From NCBI GenBank assembly GCA_946803715.1, contig CAMPET010000428.1:800-24621 (forward strand): a DNA stretch of 23,822 nucleotides. Direction: 5' to 3'. Shown in pieces: positions 1-12,500 of the stretch (position 1 is the first letter of the stretch; each line of letters starts with the position of its first letter). The position numbers were made by a program, and so were the translations under genes. The stretch comes from Beroe ovata. Lineage: Eukaryota; Ctenophora; Nuda; Beroida; Beroidae. Below the pieces are notes generated by a model, which saw only the letters and a list, made by a program, of their open reading frames with translations, searched no databases and was not told the origin of the DNA.

Positions 1-849
1 GCGAGAGTTAGGACGTGGTCATTGGTATACGTGAGCTTGTGTATATATACTCATTCGATCTTAGCATATAGTCCGATGTGTATAAATTGGTAGTAAACCA
101 GTAGACCAGTATGTTTGCGTTATTATGCCAGCCCTTATTTCTTCACCCTTGTACTGCTGTTGCCATGGTTACGATGCACAAGCACTCGTTAACGTTAACA
201 GAATATAGGAATAGCCTCTGTCTATTCTCCTTTTATTTGCCCCCAATTGCTAACAGAAACAGTCAAACAGCTCCACCTTTAGTTTTCGATTGTGAATTGA
301 GTGTCCACTTCCCGATTCCATTGAACTTCCATCCAATATCAAACTTGTGTCTATCAGTGATAAGCTATCACTATAACATCGCTCATACAGTCATATATCG
401 TGATTCGAGTAGTACTGATCAGACAGTCAACTCTCTTCCATGACAAAGAAGAAGAAGAAGAATGATGCTTCAGGTATACCCCGCAATCCGCATATTAACG
501 CTATTTTCCTACGTGAGGCTCCATACCAAATACTGGTCAATCAATACGTGAAGTATCGTGATTGGCTAACGAGAATCGATATCAGTATTGAGTGGATATG
601 AGTATTGAGTGCGCGTAGATCCCAGTGTTAAGCTGGCAATTCAAAAACACTTAAGCATTAAACAGAGTCTAGCACACTACGTCTGCTATGGATAATGGAG
701 TCTCAGAGTCTAAACTGCTAACAATCGAAAATCGATTTCAACGCGAAAGCTATACAAATTGAACTATGAAATGTACAGCCAATGTACATTTACATCGACA
801 ACTATACATCTGAGAGAAGTGAATGTTTCAGATCACGCGCGCGCTCGAA

Positions 850-930
850 CCACGTGGCCTTATCAATACTGTGTCACGTGACCAATAGCAACTGCGTGAT
901 TCAGTGCGCGGCGCCGCGAGTGTATATACA
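850..930. promoter_or_regulatory. Candidate promoter patch: E-boxes, CCAAT, TATA-like
   Basis: A CACGTG E-box lies in CCACGTGG (850-857). A second sits in the perfect palindrome GTCACGTGAC (873-882), which overlaps a CCAAT word (882-886). A GC-rich tract follows, then GTATATAC (922-929). This clustering is unlike the AT-rich surroundings. GTCACGTGAC is the core of the CLEAR element bound by TFEB/MITF/USF-type bHLH-zip factors. It lies about 1.3 kb before the ferlin start codon, so a 5' intron would be needed. Linking it to ferlin is inference; it could serve a gene to the left. Confidence 0.3.
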
Positions 931-2190
931 TTTCTTTGGATTGAATGAATGTTGGAATGTATACATGTCTCGTTGCCGGTGTTCGTCCGTCGTGTTTCGA
1001 CTTCCCTCTATCTTATGTTACGTTGACCGTTGACGTCTCTTTACAGTTTACATATTGCATTGGGCAGAGATGACACTTGATTACACGGTACTGACTATAA
1101 CTGATCATGTTTACTGTTTGATATGACAATGTTTAATCCGATAATTGGATTCTGTCCAAATTCCTGTACATCTCAGCTTACCGAAATCGAATTTATTAAT
1201 CGATCACATTGTTATTATCCGATGGAAAGAGGCCGCGCGGCTCTGCAAATTTGCAGGAATTCTGTGAGCACTCATGATATTCGTAACTTAGTTACCGGTC
1301 TGACTCCGGAAATAACATGATGTTTGCACCCTGGGCTCCCCTGCATTCCACAAACTCGTATTTGTGATTCATGTCCGTGCTAAAATCACGCAGCAACACT
1401 TTGTTGTATATGACTTAGTGTTGAAGTGTGATACACATCGTGTATAGCGTTCTGTGCTCACAATTTGCTTGTGTGTACTGTTTGGAGTTTTCGGTCCAAA
1501 TTGAGTTGTCATCCAACAGCTCCTTCAAAAATGTATGGCAGAGTGTTCCGTGTCAACGTTAAAAATACACATGTGCGGGATTGTGTTTGTGTTCGTATGT
1601 TGAATCACACACGCGAACATAGGTTCGAGCACACACAGTCCGCTGTGTCCGTTAACCTCATTATCCGATCACCTCAAACTACTTCCTTTTCGCTTTCCAC
1701 GCTTTATTCCCTGACCGATCCCGCAAAGTTTCTGTTGGCAGGTTCTTGCAAAAAGTAGAATCATCTGAGTTCATCTGATAAATGAAACTCAAGTGTTGTG
1801 TTTTTCTCATCCATCTTTTCGTCACTTCAATATGCGTCTCTTCGAATGTTTTTGGGATATATACCGTTTATGTTCGATCATTGTGTTCTAAAATCGTTGT
1901 GATTGAATTGTCGGATGCTAAATTCATGTGTTTCTAATACAAAACAAAGTTAAACAGTCATTCTGTAATTTCTGTGTCATACCGAATTTTTCTCCATTCT
2001 GTTCTATTATGATGTAATTTCCCTCCTTTTTGCATACTTTGTACACACTAATTCTTTGCATTTTTTTCTTTGTACACACTTTGTACCCACGTTTTTTGTT
2101 GTACCTCGCTTCAGAACAATAAACAATGACTCCTTGTTTCACGCATCTCCTCTAGGATTATAGTATATTGTGAAAAGCTGGTTGTGGTAC

Positions 2191-2211
2191 ATGTTGTTGT
2201 TGTTGTTGTAA
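2191..2211 (+). promoter_or_regulatory. Possible uORF (Met-Leu5-stop) before the ferlin start
   Basis: ATG at 2191 is followed by five TTG codons and TAA, ending 19 nt before the ferlin ATG. The TTG run can pair with ACAACAACA (about 2220-2228), giving a stem of about 8-9 bp whose 3' arm lies just before the start codon. If this sequence is in the mature mRNA, the uORF and stem could reduce ferlin translation. Transcription of this piece is not shown. Confidence 0.3.
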
Positions 2212-2230
2212 TCGGGATCACAACAACACC

Positions 2231-3595
2231 ATGGCTAGCGATGATGAAGCTAGCCCAGAAGGTGCGATAATTCACACACGATTCACACATTGCGCGGATC
2301 TCATCTCNTTTCGACTTTTTTACCGCGAAAGATATTTGCCTGTGACTTGATACGACTCAAGATCACGCACTTTTGGCATGTTCTAGGATTCAATTTATCG
2401 TGAGTTAGATACATAGTGCGTACTTGGTTTTCTCCATTTGATCTGCCACTCATAGCCACTTGGAGTAGCATTAATAGCTACCTCTGTCCTTCGAACCATT
2501 ACATTACCAGTGTAATTTTATTAGGAGTACATCACACGGTTGTTCTTCATTGAATTCTCGTGGAAAAACTGGAGTACCTTCCTGCAAGTGCATTATTTGT
2601 GAACATATTGCTCATAACTAAGTTATGATAACTTCCTGGGTTATTCATCGGTTAACCGTTAAATTCACTCGGATGCAGATTGCGGACAAAAATCAATACT
2701 GAAATTACATATTTCTTTTTCTTTTCATCTCCAAATGTTAATTCATCCTCCAATGAAACCTTGAGAGATGTCATTGATAGGAAAGACAGTAATCATGTCT
2801 TATATGGAAGTGTAATCATAATGATGATTTCACTTTTTCAGATGAGATTTTCGGACCAAAGATAAAGATTCTGGTAAAGAAGGCTGTGTCGTTGAAGAAT
2901 GTGGTAAAGTTTGGAACTATTGACCCCTATGCAGAGATCACTTTTGAAGGTATGTCACCGCCCACCAGGCGTGCTCTCACTGCATGAAAGTTGGGATATT
3001 GAGTTTAAACCCCCAATTAAATCATGACAGTAAATAATCCCCGTTATGCGACATGCGTTTATCAAGAGCAATCTTGACCTTGATCTCTATATAATATTCG
3101 TGCAGTCACACACCGAACAAGCACACTGAACAAACGCACCGAACAAACACAATGACACACTGACACACTGTCATGACATATACATCGTGACGCAGGGTAT
3201 ACACGCAAGACAAAGGTGGAAGATGACACCAAGAATCCGGAGTGGAATGATGAGTTGGAGTTCCCCCGTGCCAACTCGGATACTGTCAAGGTCCAAGTCA
3301 AGGTCTTCCATGAGGAGTCTCTTGGCAAGGACAAGTGAGTGAATTGAGTGTTGTGTCACTGAATAGTATCAAGTTATTAGTAGTTTTTGAATTAGTTATT
3401 AATAGTCACTTAATAGTCACTTATAATAGTGACCTCCAAGAGAATGCAGTGTATTCTTTAGTTGGAGCTGTAACAAGATCTCTTCCCTATTTCAGACTGC
3501 TCGGCTATGGAACTGGTACCATAAACGGGTACACTAAATCAGATTGGCACGATATCGAGATCAAACTCATCGACTCCAAACAGAAACCTACAGAG
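2231..3595 (+). CDS. DYSF-like: Ferlin exons 1-4: N-terminus and C2A
   Basis: Exons 2231-2261, 2842-2949, 3196-3334 and 3496-3595 encode residues 1-126. The short acidic start (MASDDEASPE) leads straight into C2A: KIKILVKKAVSLKNV, then the DPYAEITFEG strand, the NPEWNDELEF strand typical of C2 domains, and loop 3 reading FHEESLGKDKLLG. Loop 3 has H and E where strong Ca2+ sites carry two Asp, as in vertebrate dysferlin C2A, so Ca2+ binding may be weak or use other residues. All four exons have pyrimidine-rich acceptors or good GTGAG/GTATG donors. Confidence 0.93.
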
Positions 3596-6500
3596 GTATT
3601 GCGATGATCCATGCCGCGATGAGTGATGACATTCCCGCTCGCGTATAAAACTTTCTCTGACAATGATTAATTTGGGGCCATATGATACGCGAGAAGACAC
3701 AGAGCGATTATCATCGCGCGCATTCCGTCTAACTCTATAGAATGTATGATCAATCGTAGTTATATTTCCATCTATTTTCAACTCCTATGATTTATCCCTC
3801 TCTCTCTCTCAGAGTGTTTTGTATTTGGGAGTGGGAGGAGGAGGCGATGAGAAGGGGGGAGACGACGAGGTTGACGGTGAAGAGGGCGAGGAAGGAGATG
3901 AAGAAGAAGAGGAATCTGCCGAGGTAACAATGTTGACACCACCTGACACCATCATAGGCTGACACCACACTTTCATGTGCTGACACCATGTATCCATTGT
4001 ATTGTTTATTGTTGTCATGGTGATAAAGGGCAATGTAGTGATAGGTACTGTGAATCGTGTTAAACCTAAACAAGCATTGGGAAAACTCAACGTGCGTATA
4101 ATCTCAATTTATCGCTCTCAATGCTAACTGTCTCTCAACTTGATTTTCAGAATGAAAATATCACAGAGTCTGAAGATCCTATTATAATTGTAAGATGAGA
4201 AAATATTTCTCATGCTATTCATCGCTTCATCATTCATCAATTGCTAAACCAACAATAAGTGATGACGTGACAATTATTTTAAAACCAATCTTCTGATCAG
4301 AAAAACCTTCGATCATCTCTATTTCTTCTAACTCAAAATGCAGAGGCTGAGCTTTCACTACACGCAATTCGAGATCTATGAAGTTCATGACGAACAAGTA
4401 TACAGCGTTGTTAATAACAATATCGGGATTCATATCTTGTATATCGTGTCCCGCTGTAGCCATGTTGAGCAGTTCGGTGTCAGCAATAAGTGCAGGCGGT
4501 GTCAATTCAAGAGAAATGCGGTGTCAACAACTCGCAATCAACTTGTAACTGATATATAATGGTTTACAGCAGGGTGGGACTGGCGGAAGCAGTAAAAGGG
4601 GGAAGAAAAAGAAGAAAAGGGGAAAGACGGGGTTGTCAGCTGCTGTCGAGTTAGTATATTTATTCAGGAACATATGATATTCCTATCTGCAGAAATAGCT
4701 AACAGTTCATCCACCGTATATTCCAACTCAATAGTGAGGTGGTTATCTCATAGTCATGCCCCCCTCACCCCCTACAGGCAAGCAAGAGCGAGTATAGACT
4801 TCACGAAGCTGTCAACCAAGGAAGAAATGTTCCAGATACGATTCGTTGTTCACAAAGCCAGGTACTATAGCAACAATGCTGAGATGTACATTGTACACAT
4901 GCACAATATATTCGTATTTACATGTGCACACGACACATGCACTTGCTTATACAGTTCATTGTGACGATCAATTATAGAGGACGGTATGATTTGGGAGGGG
5001 TCAGATTTTCTTTGAAAATATCCATGGAGATTCCAAACAAGACCGCTTCCCAATCCCGTTCTCTCTAACTCAGTTAGCTCAGTACCCTCCCTTCTCCGCA
5101 GGAAGTTGAAGGGGGGCCACATAGAGTCCCCGATGGTGAGGGCTAGCATTGACGGAAAGAACCTCCGTACACAGCGCAGACAGGGGAGTGATCCCAAGTT
5201 TAACGAGACGATTGTTTGCTCCCTAACCAAGTCCGAGAAAACACTCCTTGATGTTCCAGTCGAACTTGCGGTAACCAATAATTCCAGTCAAAATCTGCTT
5301 CGAAATTTCTAACGTCCACAGAGGAAATTTGTTCCGAATTTTTAACATCTCTGATGATAATTCGAGATCAGACTAAACTCAAACCCTCCCATCCAAATTC
5401 ATCTTGTACTCCACTACAAACTTATCACCTGTCCTCGCAGATAATTGACTCAGCGAAGGAATCGCCCTACAACCTAATTGGGCAGTACAACTTTGACCTG
5501 TCGGTAGCATGGGCAGAGAAGGATAAACTCCTCACCTACAAGTGGTTTGCCTTGACGGACCCTGATGAACCAGAGGAGGGCATCACGGTGAGAAAACGTG
5601 ACTGAGACTCTGTCACAGAGTTGTAATATAAACTGGTCGCGGGGTTCCAATCCCCTGGCGACATATATCAACCTGCTGCAGAGTTGGCTTAATACTTTGT
5701 CGCCCAAATCAAATACTCAAATAGCAGCATTCTACACGTCTTCTAGAATTGAGCTAAATATGGTTTGCATTGAAGATATAATTCACCCTATCGACTATCA
5801 TCAGCATGCGTCACGTGTACACAGGGTAACTGTCTCGTTATCTGCCCCAGGGTTACCTCAACGTGTCTATACAAGTTTTGCCGCCCGGTGAGATGTTCAA
5901 AGAGTTGCCCAAGCGGAGTGAGACGGAGATTGATGTTGCTAGCAACGTGTACTACCCTCCTGGCATCTCACTGCAACCCGGGCAGTTCACTGTCAAGCTG
6001 TACACGGGCGAGGACTTCCCGCAGAGTGAGTATTGAGTGATCATGTGTGTGGTCGAGTATGTGAATGTGATCATGTGTGATCGAGTGTGTGATCATGTGT
6101 GTGATCGAGCATTGTGTTTTATATACCCTCTCTATATTGTGTTGCCGAGCAATCATGGTCTACCATCTTATTAATTCTTTGGAGATGGAAGGTTGAAAAG
6201 CTCCACTGATATTATAACTCTCGCCCCCTCCTTAACTCTCTCTCCCATATTACAGTGGACTCCAGTGCGATGGCCAGTGTTCGGAACTTCTTCTCGAGTG
6301 GGGTAAGTACTCCTCCACTACAATGACACATCAGGGTGTGCTCTGAATATTATGCACACCACTAAACACTAGTGTGGTGTGCATCATTTACACTGTCATG
6401 CGGTGTGCTTCAGTTAACATATGTCGGAGAATTGATGCCCAAGATGAAGTTCTGACAGTATTTATCAGCAAAATCCTGTCCTCACAATCTACATATTGTA

Positions 6501-9500
6501 AAACATGATCACCCTCCAGGAGAAGCCGCAAGAGCTGGTCGATCCGTTTGTGGAGTTCCAGTTTGCGGGCTCCAACGTGGAATCCTCCGTCCAGTACGGC
6601 ACATTTGACCCTGTCTGGGGGCAGAAACTCGTCATACACGGACAGTTCCCCTCAATGGCGGAGAAATTTGTCGTGCGGGTCAAGGACCAGTGAGTTAGAT
6701 ATCATATCGTATATTACATTAGTTTATAGTTGCAATTATTCAAGTAAATAACAGATCATGTTTTGGATCATTGAGTCACACCTCTCTGGTCGCATATGCT
6801 GAGTGCTGACCATATAGTGCAGTTTGGTCAGAATTATGTTTGATTCAACATTCTTGCTCAAGCGTGTGATTCAAGTGTAACAAATTTGAGTGTGATATGT
6901 CTATGACTATTGTCTAACACACGCCCATCACCCTCAGTGATGAGATTGGAGCGAATGATACAATCGCAACGAAACTAATAAAACTGTCGGAGATCGCGTT
7001 CTCCTCGACCGATGCAGATCTTGGATTCTTGCCAACATTCGGTCCCTCGTATATTCCTCTGTACGGGTCACTGAGGGAGTTTAGTGAGATCAACGATAAA
7101 TACTCCGATCTTAACAAAGGAGATGTGAGTCAACTGCCCTGGTGTTGGCTGTTGCCGCTTTTTCAAACATAAATATCAATGACTTTCCCAGAATTTGGAA
7201 CCATGTACTCAGATACATGGTTTGATTTCATATCGTACAATATGCCTCGCATGCAATTGGTACGATATAGTTGTCCCCGGCACATGATACACGTTCTCAC
7301 ACATGTCAGTGTCACCTGCCAACTCTCAGGAGGAAGGAATAGCGTACCGTGGTCGAGTCCTCATGGAACTGTCATCAAACATGGGAGAAGCTGACCCAGC
7401 ACTCAAAAACAAGGCAGAAATCCCAGAGTCGGAGTCTGTCACTGTCATGGTGAGTGTCACTGCATGTCATGGTGACTGCAGTGAGTGATCTGTCACTACT
7501 CACTACTCACTGTCACAGAAAACCACTGCTTATACAGTGAGTGCAGTGATCATCATGTTACACTGCGGAGTCTGACACTATCCGCTCTCAGAGCAATCTC
7601 CGAAGACACAAGTACCACTTGTTCACTGCTTTTGACGGGGGAAACATGATCAGAGAAGTGGACAGCCAGGTGGAGTTCGAGATCAGTATCGGTGACTATG
7701 GCAACAGTTTGTCACTGCAGGGCAGTGTCAACCCGTCCACCACGCAACCGTGCAATGCAGGTAGAAACTCTCTCTTCTACACTCTCTAGTGTTTGGAACG
7801 AGGATGTGATTTGATTGGGAATACCCCTTTCACACCCATGTGTTACACCCTACAATGCCGGAAACTGGGTCAAATCTGATCCATGATATCATCTATTTTG
7901 TGACCCTCACATCCTCATCTTATTTTGTCTGCGCCCGCACCTACCCCCCTTCCCCCCGCAGTGTACGATGGGACCCACTACTACTTCATGCCATGGTCCT
8001 CGTCCAAGCCTGCCGTTATCATCCACTCGGAATGGGAAGACATTGAGTTCCGAGCAGAGACGTACAACATCATGCTCTGGATGGTGGACTTCATGGTGAG
8101 AGCAGAGTTGCTCTGACGTCATGATCACGCATTTTCCTATTATGGCCACCTCCTAATTCTGGACTTTACTCGCATGATCATTACCCCAGCTTCTCCCAGA
8201 AAAATGAGTTACGACGGTTCCGGGTACTGGAGCGGGCAAGAGCATCTCCCGATGAATTGGATAAGAAGTGTAGGGAGCTCATTGAGAACATTATCAGTGA
8301 AATGAGTGGGATCGTCCTGCCTGTTCCCCCTCCTACCGCTACTAAACTGGACTCCTACCTCTATAAAGTCAGACAGTACCAGATCGTGAGTCTGCGCGGC
8401 GCGCGTCCTTCAGAGACCAAGTTCTTTTTCTTTCAATGAAGTTTTAAATGAATATTGAACTGGTATTATCCTTGAACTTTGAGTTTTCTCAAGGTAGTTT
8501 TCGCAACTTGTACAATGTTTTTCATTTGCCAACACCCCTTCGACCTTCAGGGTCTAGTGAAAAAGGTGGTGGAAGAAAAGCCAGAGTTTGTGGGAATCGA
8601 CATAGAAAATCTGGGAGGAGAACAATCTGATGTGGTCAGTTTCATGAATTCTATCCGGCAACATGACCTTGAAATAAATTCATTGAAAATTTGAATCGAT
8701 TTTGATTTCAAATTTCAGTTTTATCAAATATGCGTATTAATCTCATATTCTTGAGATGTGTATTGTTCCCTGACCCCCCCCCCCTCCCGTCACAGGAAGA
8801 GGAGACTGGAAGTGAGGAGGAGGCGGAGGATCCTCTTCTTGGTGGTGAGGATACCGAGGTGAAGATTGATCCCATCCCGGTCCAGAGAGATGATACCAAG
8901 ACTCGTGACAACACTCATCCCGTCCATTTTGTGAGTTTAGACGACGCTTACTTTCGATTATGTGGAAAATTAATCATAGGAATCGGCTGAAATTCGCAGT
9001 GATGAAGGCTTGAATTCATTGATATGACTAGGGCGCTAATCTTTTGTTCAAGTTTGTCGCTATGATTCGTGGCAGCGTTTTTAACACGACCCTCACAACT
9101 ATGTTTCCACGCTATCCCAGGGGGTGTTGTGAACAACCAAATATCCCAGGATAGTATGCTGCACGAATTGGACTGTCTGGTGAATGGTGATTTGAGTGAG
9201 GAGACGTACACACAGAAGATAAGCCATGTGGAGTCTGTACTGTCAAAGTTCAAACAACTCACTTTCGAGGTGGGCCCCGTACAAACTCATTACCTGTGAA
9301 GTTGACATGATTCCCCGTCAATATTGGACTCCCAGTCCCTATTCCTTTGACAATAGACAAACATTCTGATCTAGAGAGTTATCGTTTTTAATCAGCAACC
9401 TTTTTCATCGATGAAGACCGGCGTTTATCATGTTTATTATGTTTATGATCATGTTTATGAAGGTGATCGTATGACTCACGGCGTCTTACCCTCAGCCGCA

Positions 9501-12500
9501 AATCAGCATCCCCGATGTGTTTGTCTGGGTGATGAGTGGAACATCCAGGATCGCATACACCCGCATCCCAATCCACAAGATTATCTACAGTGAGAATGAG
9601 CGAGGGCGTGGCCCGCTATGCGGGAAAACGGGATCATACTTCCTGAAAAAACCACTCAAGGAGAAGATAGGCGCCCATCTGTCGCTGACCATATGGTTTG
9701 GGAAGTTTGATCACGTGGCGAAGGCGTTCAAGACACCGTCCGGATCGGAGGTTACGGTGTATGCGGAAACGTACGAGAATCAGATGAGTGTGTTGGGAAA
9801 CTGGACAACCAAGATGCTGCCCCGACCCAAGTTTTCCGATGTTACGGGCAAGGTACTGTAAAACATGATACAGGATTCATTCGCAGATCCACAGGAAATA
9901 TGTCATTGAGATCGTGAAATCATCATCTTTCTCGTTAGTGGAATAAATCTCATCATCACATATATCATCCCCAATTAATATAATCTCTTCACGCAGTATG
10001 AGATACCGAAGGACTCATTCGACCCTCCTGCGGGCTGGGCGTTTGAGGAGGATTGGGTTGTGTCCGTGGATAAGGCTATAGGATACGACAATGAGGATGG
10101 ACTGACAGGTACGTGGCATCACTCATGAGTAGAACTTCGTCACGTGACTTCGTGATTTGCAGTCGGCAGCTTGTCCACCCAGTGTTTGCAAACATTGCAT
10201 GTTTGGTTTTCACCACACGTAGTGACTTCTGTTTTGTGACCACAATTGTCTTCACCCTGACCCCTGGCCACATGTTTCTCCTAAAGCTATACTCGGCTAC
10301 TGGGCTATGTATCTCATATCATAACGTGTATTAATTACCGCGCAGTGTTCAAAGAGACGGTTTTTGAAGGACAGACCAGAAAGCCGGGTGCTCTTTGGAC
10401 AAGCTCGTCCACTGAGACATGGTGGACAGACGAGGTATGCAGTGATCACGTGAGACGTTCATGATAATGTTCCCAGCTGGCGATATTCTGGACAGTAATG
10501 GGACATTCATGTCTGATCAAACACGTGCAATGTGCATGGATGAATTTTTCATCGAAATCCACTGTACCCATATACTGTTCAGTGTAACGCCTGCTCCAAA
10601 TTATTTATCACTCCTAGTGACTATAGGTTTTATAGGTTCCCTATCACCCCATCCTGATTTTCGAACCCAGTCCAGCTCCTCTCACTGACTTTCTTTCCTC
10701 GTCCCCCTTACTCTCGGTCAGGTGATCTCCTCTCCCCCTAACTGTTCCTCAATCCCCCGCCCTCCCCCCATCCCAGAAAGGTGACGACACCTCGAGCAAG
10801 GAGGAGATCCCGTGCAAAGAGGGCTGGACCTGGACCACGGACTGGGAGTTGGACCTCAAGAGAGCGGTGGACAGTCAGGGGTACGAGTATGCGGATGAGG
10901 CTGATCTTGGGTCATATGGCCCGGTGGAGAGGAACTACCATCTAGCCAGGAGACGTCTGTGGGCCAGGGTCAGGGAAAGATCGGGAGATACTAAGGTAAG
11001 TGTAGTTGTGCACGGTGGAAACTGTCTTGAGAATCAGCTGATGAGCAGAGAGATATGAGGATGTTATAAATTTCATATCAGTGGTGTGTCAAAACCGAGA
11101 GGGGATATTTCTAGTGACATGATATCTGTCATAACTCATAAATGACATGATTGACACGCCCACTCCCACTCTCAGTCCCACGCCAACTCCCTCTCTCACT
11201 CCAACTCTCACTACCACTCCAACTCCCTCTCCTTCCCACAATCCCACTCCCACTCCCCCTTCCTACTCTCACTCCCACTCCCCATTCCCACTCCCTCTCC
11301 CACTTCCACTTCCACTTCCACTCCAACTCCCACNNNNNNNNNNNNNNNNNNNNNNNNNNNNNNNNNNNNNNNNNNNNNNNNNNNNNNNNNNNNNNNNNNN
11401 NNNNNNNNNNNNNNNNNNNNNNNNNNNNNNNNNNNNNNNNNNNNNNNNNNNNNNNNNNNNNNNNNNNNNNNNNNNNNNNNNNNNNNNNNNNNNNNNNNNN
11501 NNNNNNNNNNNNNNNNNNNNNNNNNNNNNTCCCCCTCCCACTCCCTGTACTTCTCCCACTCCCACTCTCACTCCAACTATCACTCCCACTCCCATTCCCA
11601 CTCCAACTCCCACTCTCACTCCCACCCCCACTTCCACTCCTCCTCCCACAGCCGAAGGAAGACGATGCGGACCCAGAGGGTTGGGAGTACAGCAAACTCT
11701 TCACCACCAAGTTCCACGCGAAGGAGAAGTCATTCGATATGGTGAGAAGAAGACGATGGAATAGACGACTCGTCAGTGATGTGCCAGTTCCCATCGTCTT
11801 CAGTGTTTACAAGGTATGAGAAGGGACGGTTTGATCGTTTTAAGATGAAGGGTCGAGCAAATCACCCTCATTTCTGTTTTAACTAATGCCATCAGCTATA
11901 ACGAGATGATAACGAGATGCTCATTGCTTATTGTGTTCAAGAATCACTTTCATTTAGATTCTCACACACACACTTTTTCGCAGGATATTGATGATAAAGA
12001 TAAGGATGACGCTGAAAGATTTAACATAGCTCCGCGGATGATGATAGAATACCCGCTGGCCAATGTTCGGAAATACCAGCTCCGGGCGTATTTGTACCAG
12101 GCCCGGGGCCTCCTCGGGGCCGACCCCACCGGGTACTCGGACCCGTATGCCAGGGTGGTGTTTGGGAATCGGAGCGGGTTGACATGCTCGATTAACCAGA
12201 CGTGCAGCCCGCTATGGGATACGAGTATCATTCTGGACAACATTGAAATATGTGGGGAGAGGAGTGAGATAGTTGGCAACCCGCCAAATGTGGTCATCGA
12301 GTTCTTCGACGAGGATCTCCTTGTGAGTAGATCAGCCCACACTCTCTCTCTCTCTTTCTCTGAGTGTGTTGTTATCTGTGTTGCTGTGACCACAGCTCTT
12401 CTCTCTTGTCCCCTTCTAGTGCACCGTAGTATTATACTTGTAGCTGTGCAGTGGCTGCTAAGTACTAGTGCTTCTAGTTGTTGCAGTGGCTGCTTAGTGC

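Larger units (their letters stand above)
1..2230. other. Upstream flank, no supported coding exon
   Basis: I read both strands and found no exon I can defend. Open frames here are short (up to about 110 codons at 111-443), of low-complexity or unrecognisable composition, and lack the acceptor/donor pattern seen in the ferlin exons. The stretch holds a GC-rich E-box/CCAAT/TATA-like patch near 850-930, AT-rich sequence with repeated CTTTGTACACA-type words near 2037-2090, a (TTG)n run at 2192-2209 and one ambiguous base at 2308 just downstream. A 5' untranslated exon could lie here; CTCCTCTAG ending near 2155 is a possible acceptor. Confidence 0.5.

Noticed and set aside
111-443. 110-codon forward frame
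   Set aside because: No recognisable motif, an unremarkable composition, and no splice or promoter context to support it.
4865-5278. 137-codon reverse-strand frame
   Set aside because: It is the complement of ferlin exon 9 and its intron. The + strand reading matches C2B clearly.
5636-5664. tRNA T-arm-like sequence (GGGGTTCCAATCCCC followed by TGGCGACA) in ferlin intron 10
   Set aside because: It resembles a B box, but no matching 5' acceptor strand, A box or D-arm lies about 60-70 nt upstream, and no cloverleaf can be drawn.
7449-7475. Duplicate donor-like word CATGGTGA after exon 15
   Set aside because: Use of the second GT (7472) would extend the exon by 22 nt and break the frame. The first donor (GTGAGT) is stronger and in phase.
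11129-11819. Several open frames of 126-222 codons on both strands
   Set aside because: They consist of the CACTCC repeat and Ns. Only the 11652-11813 part is real coding sequence (exon 26).
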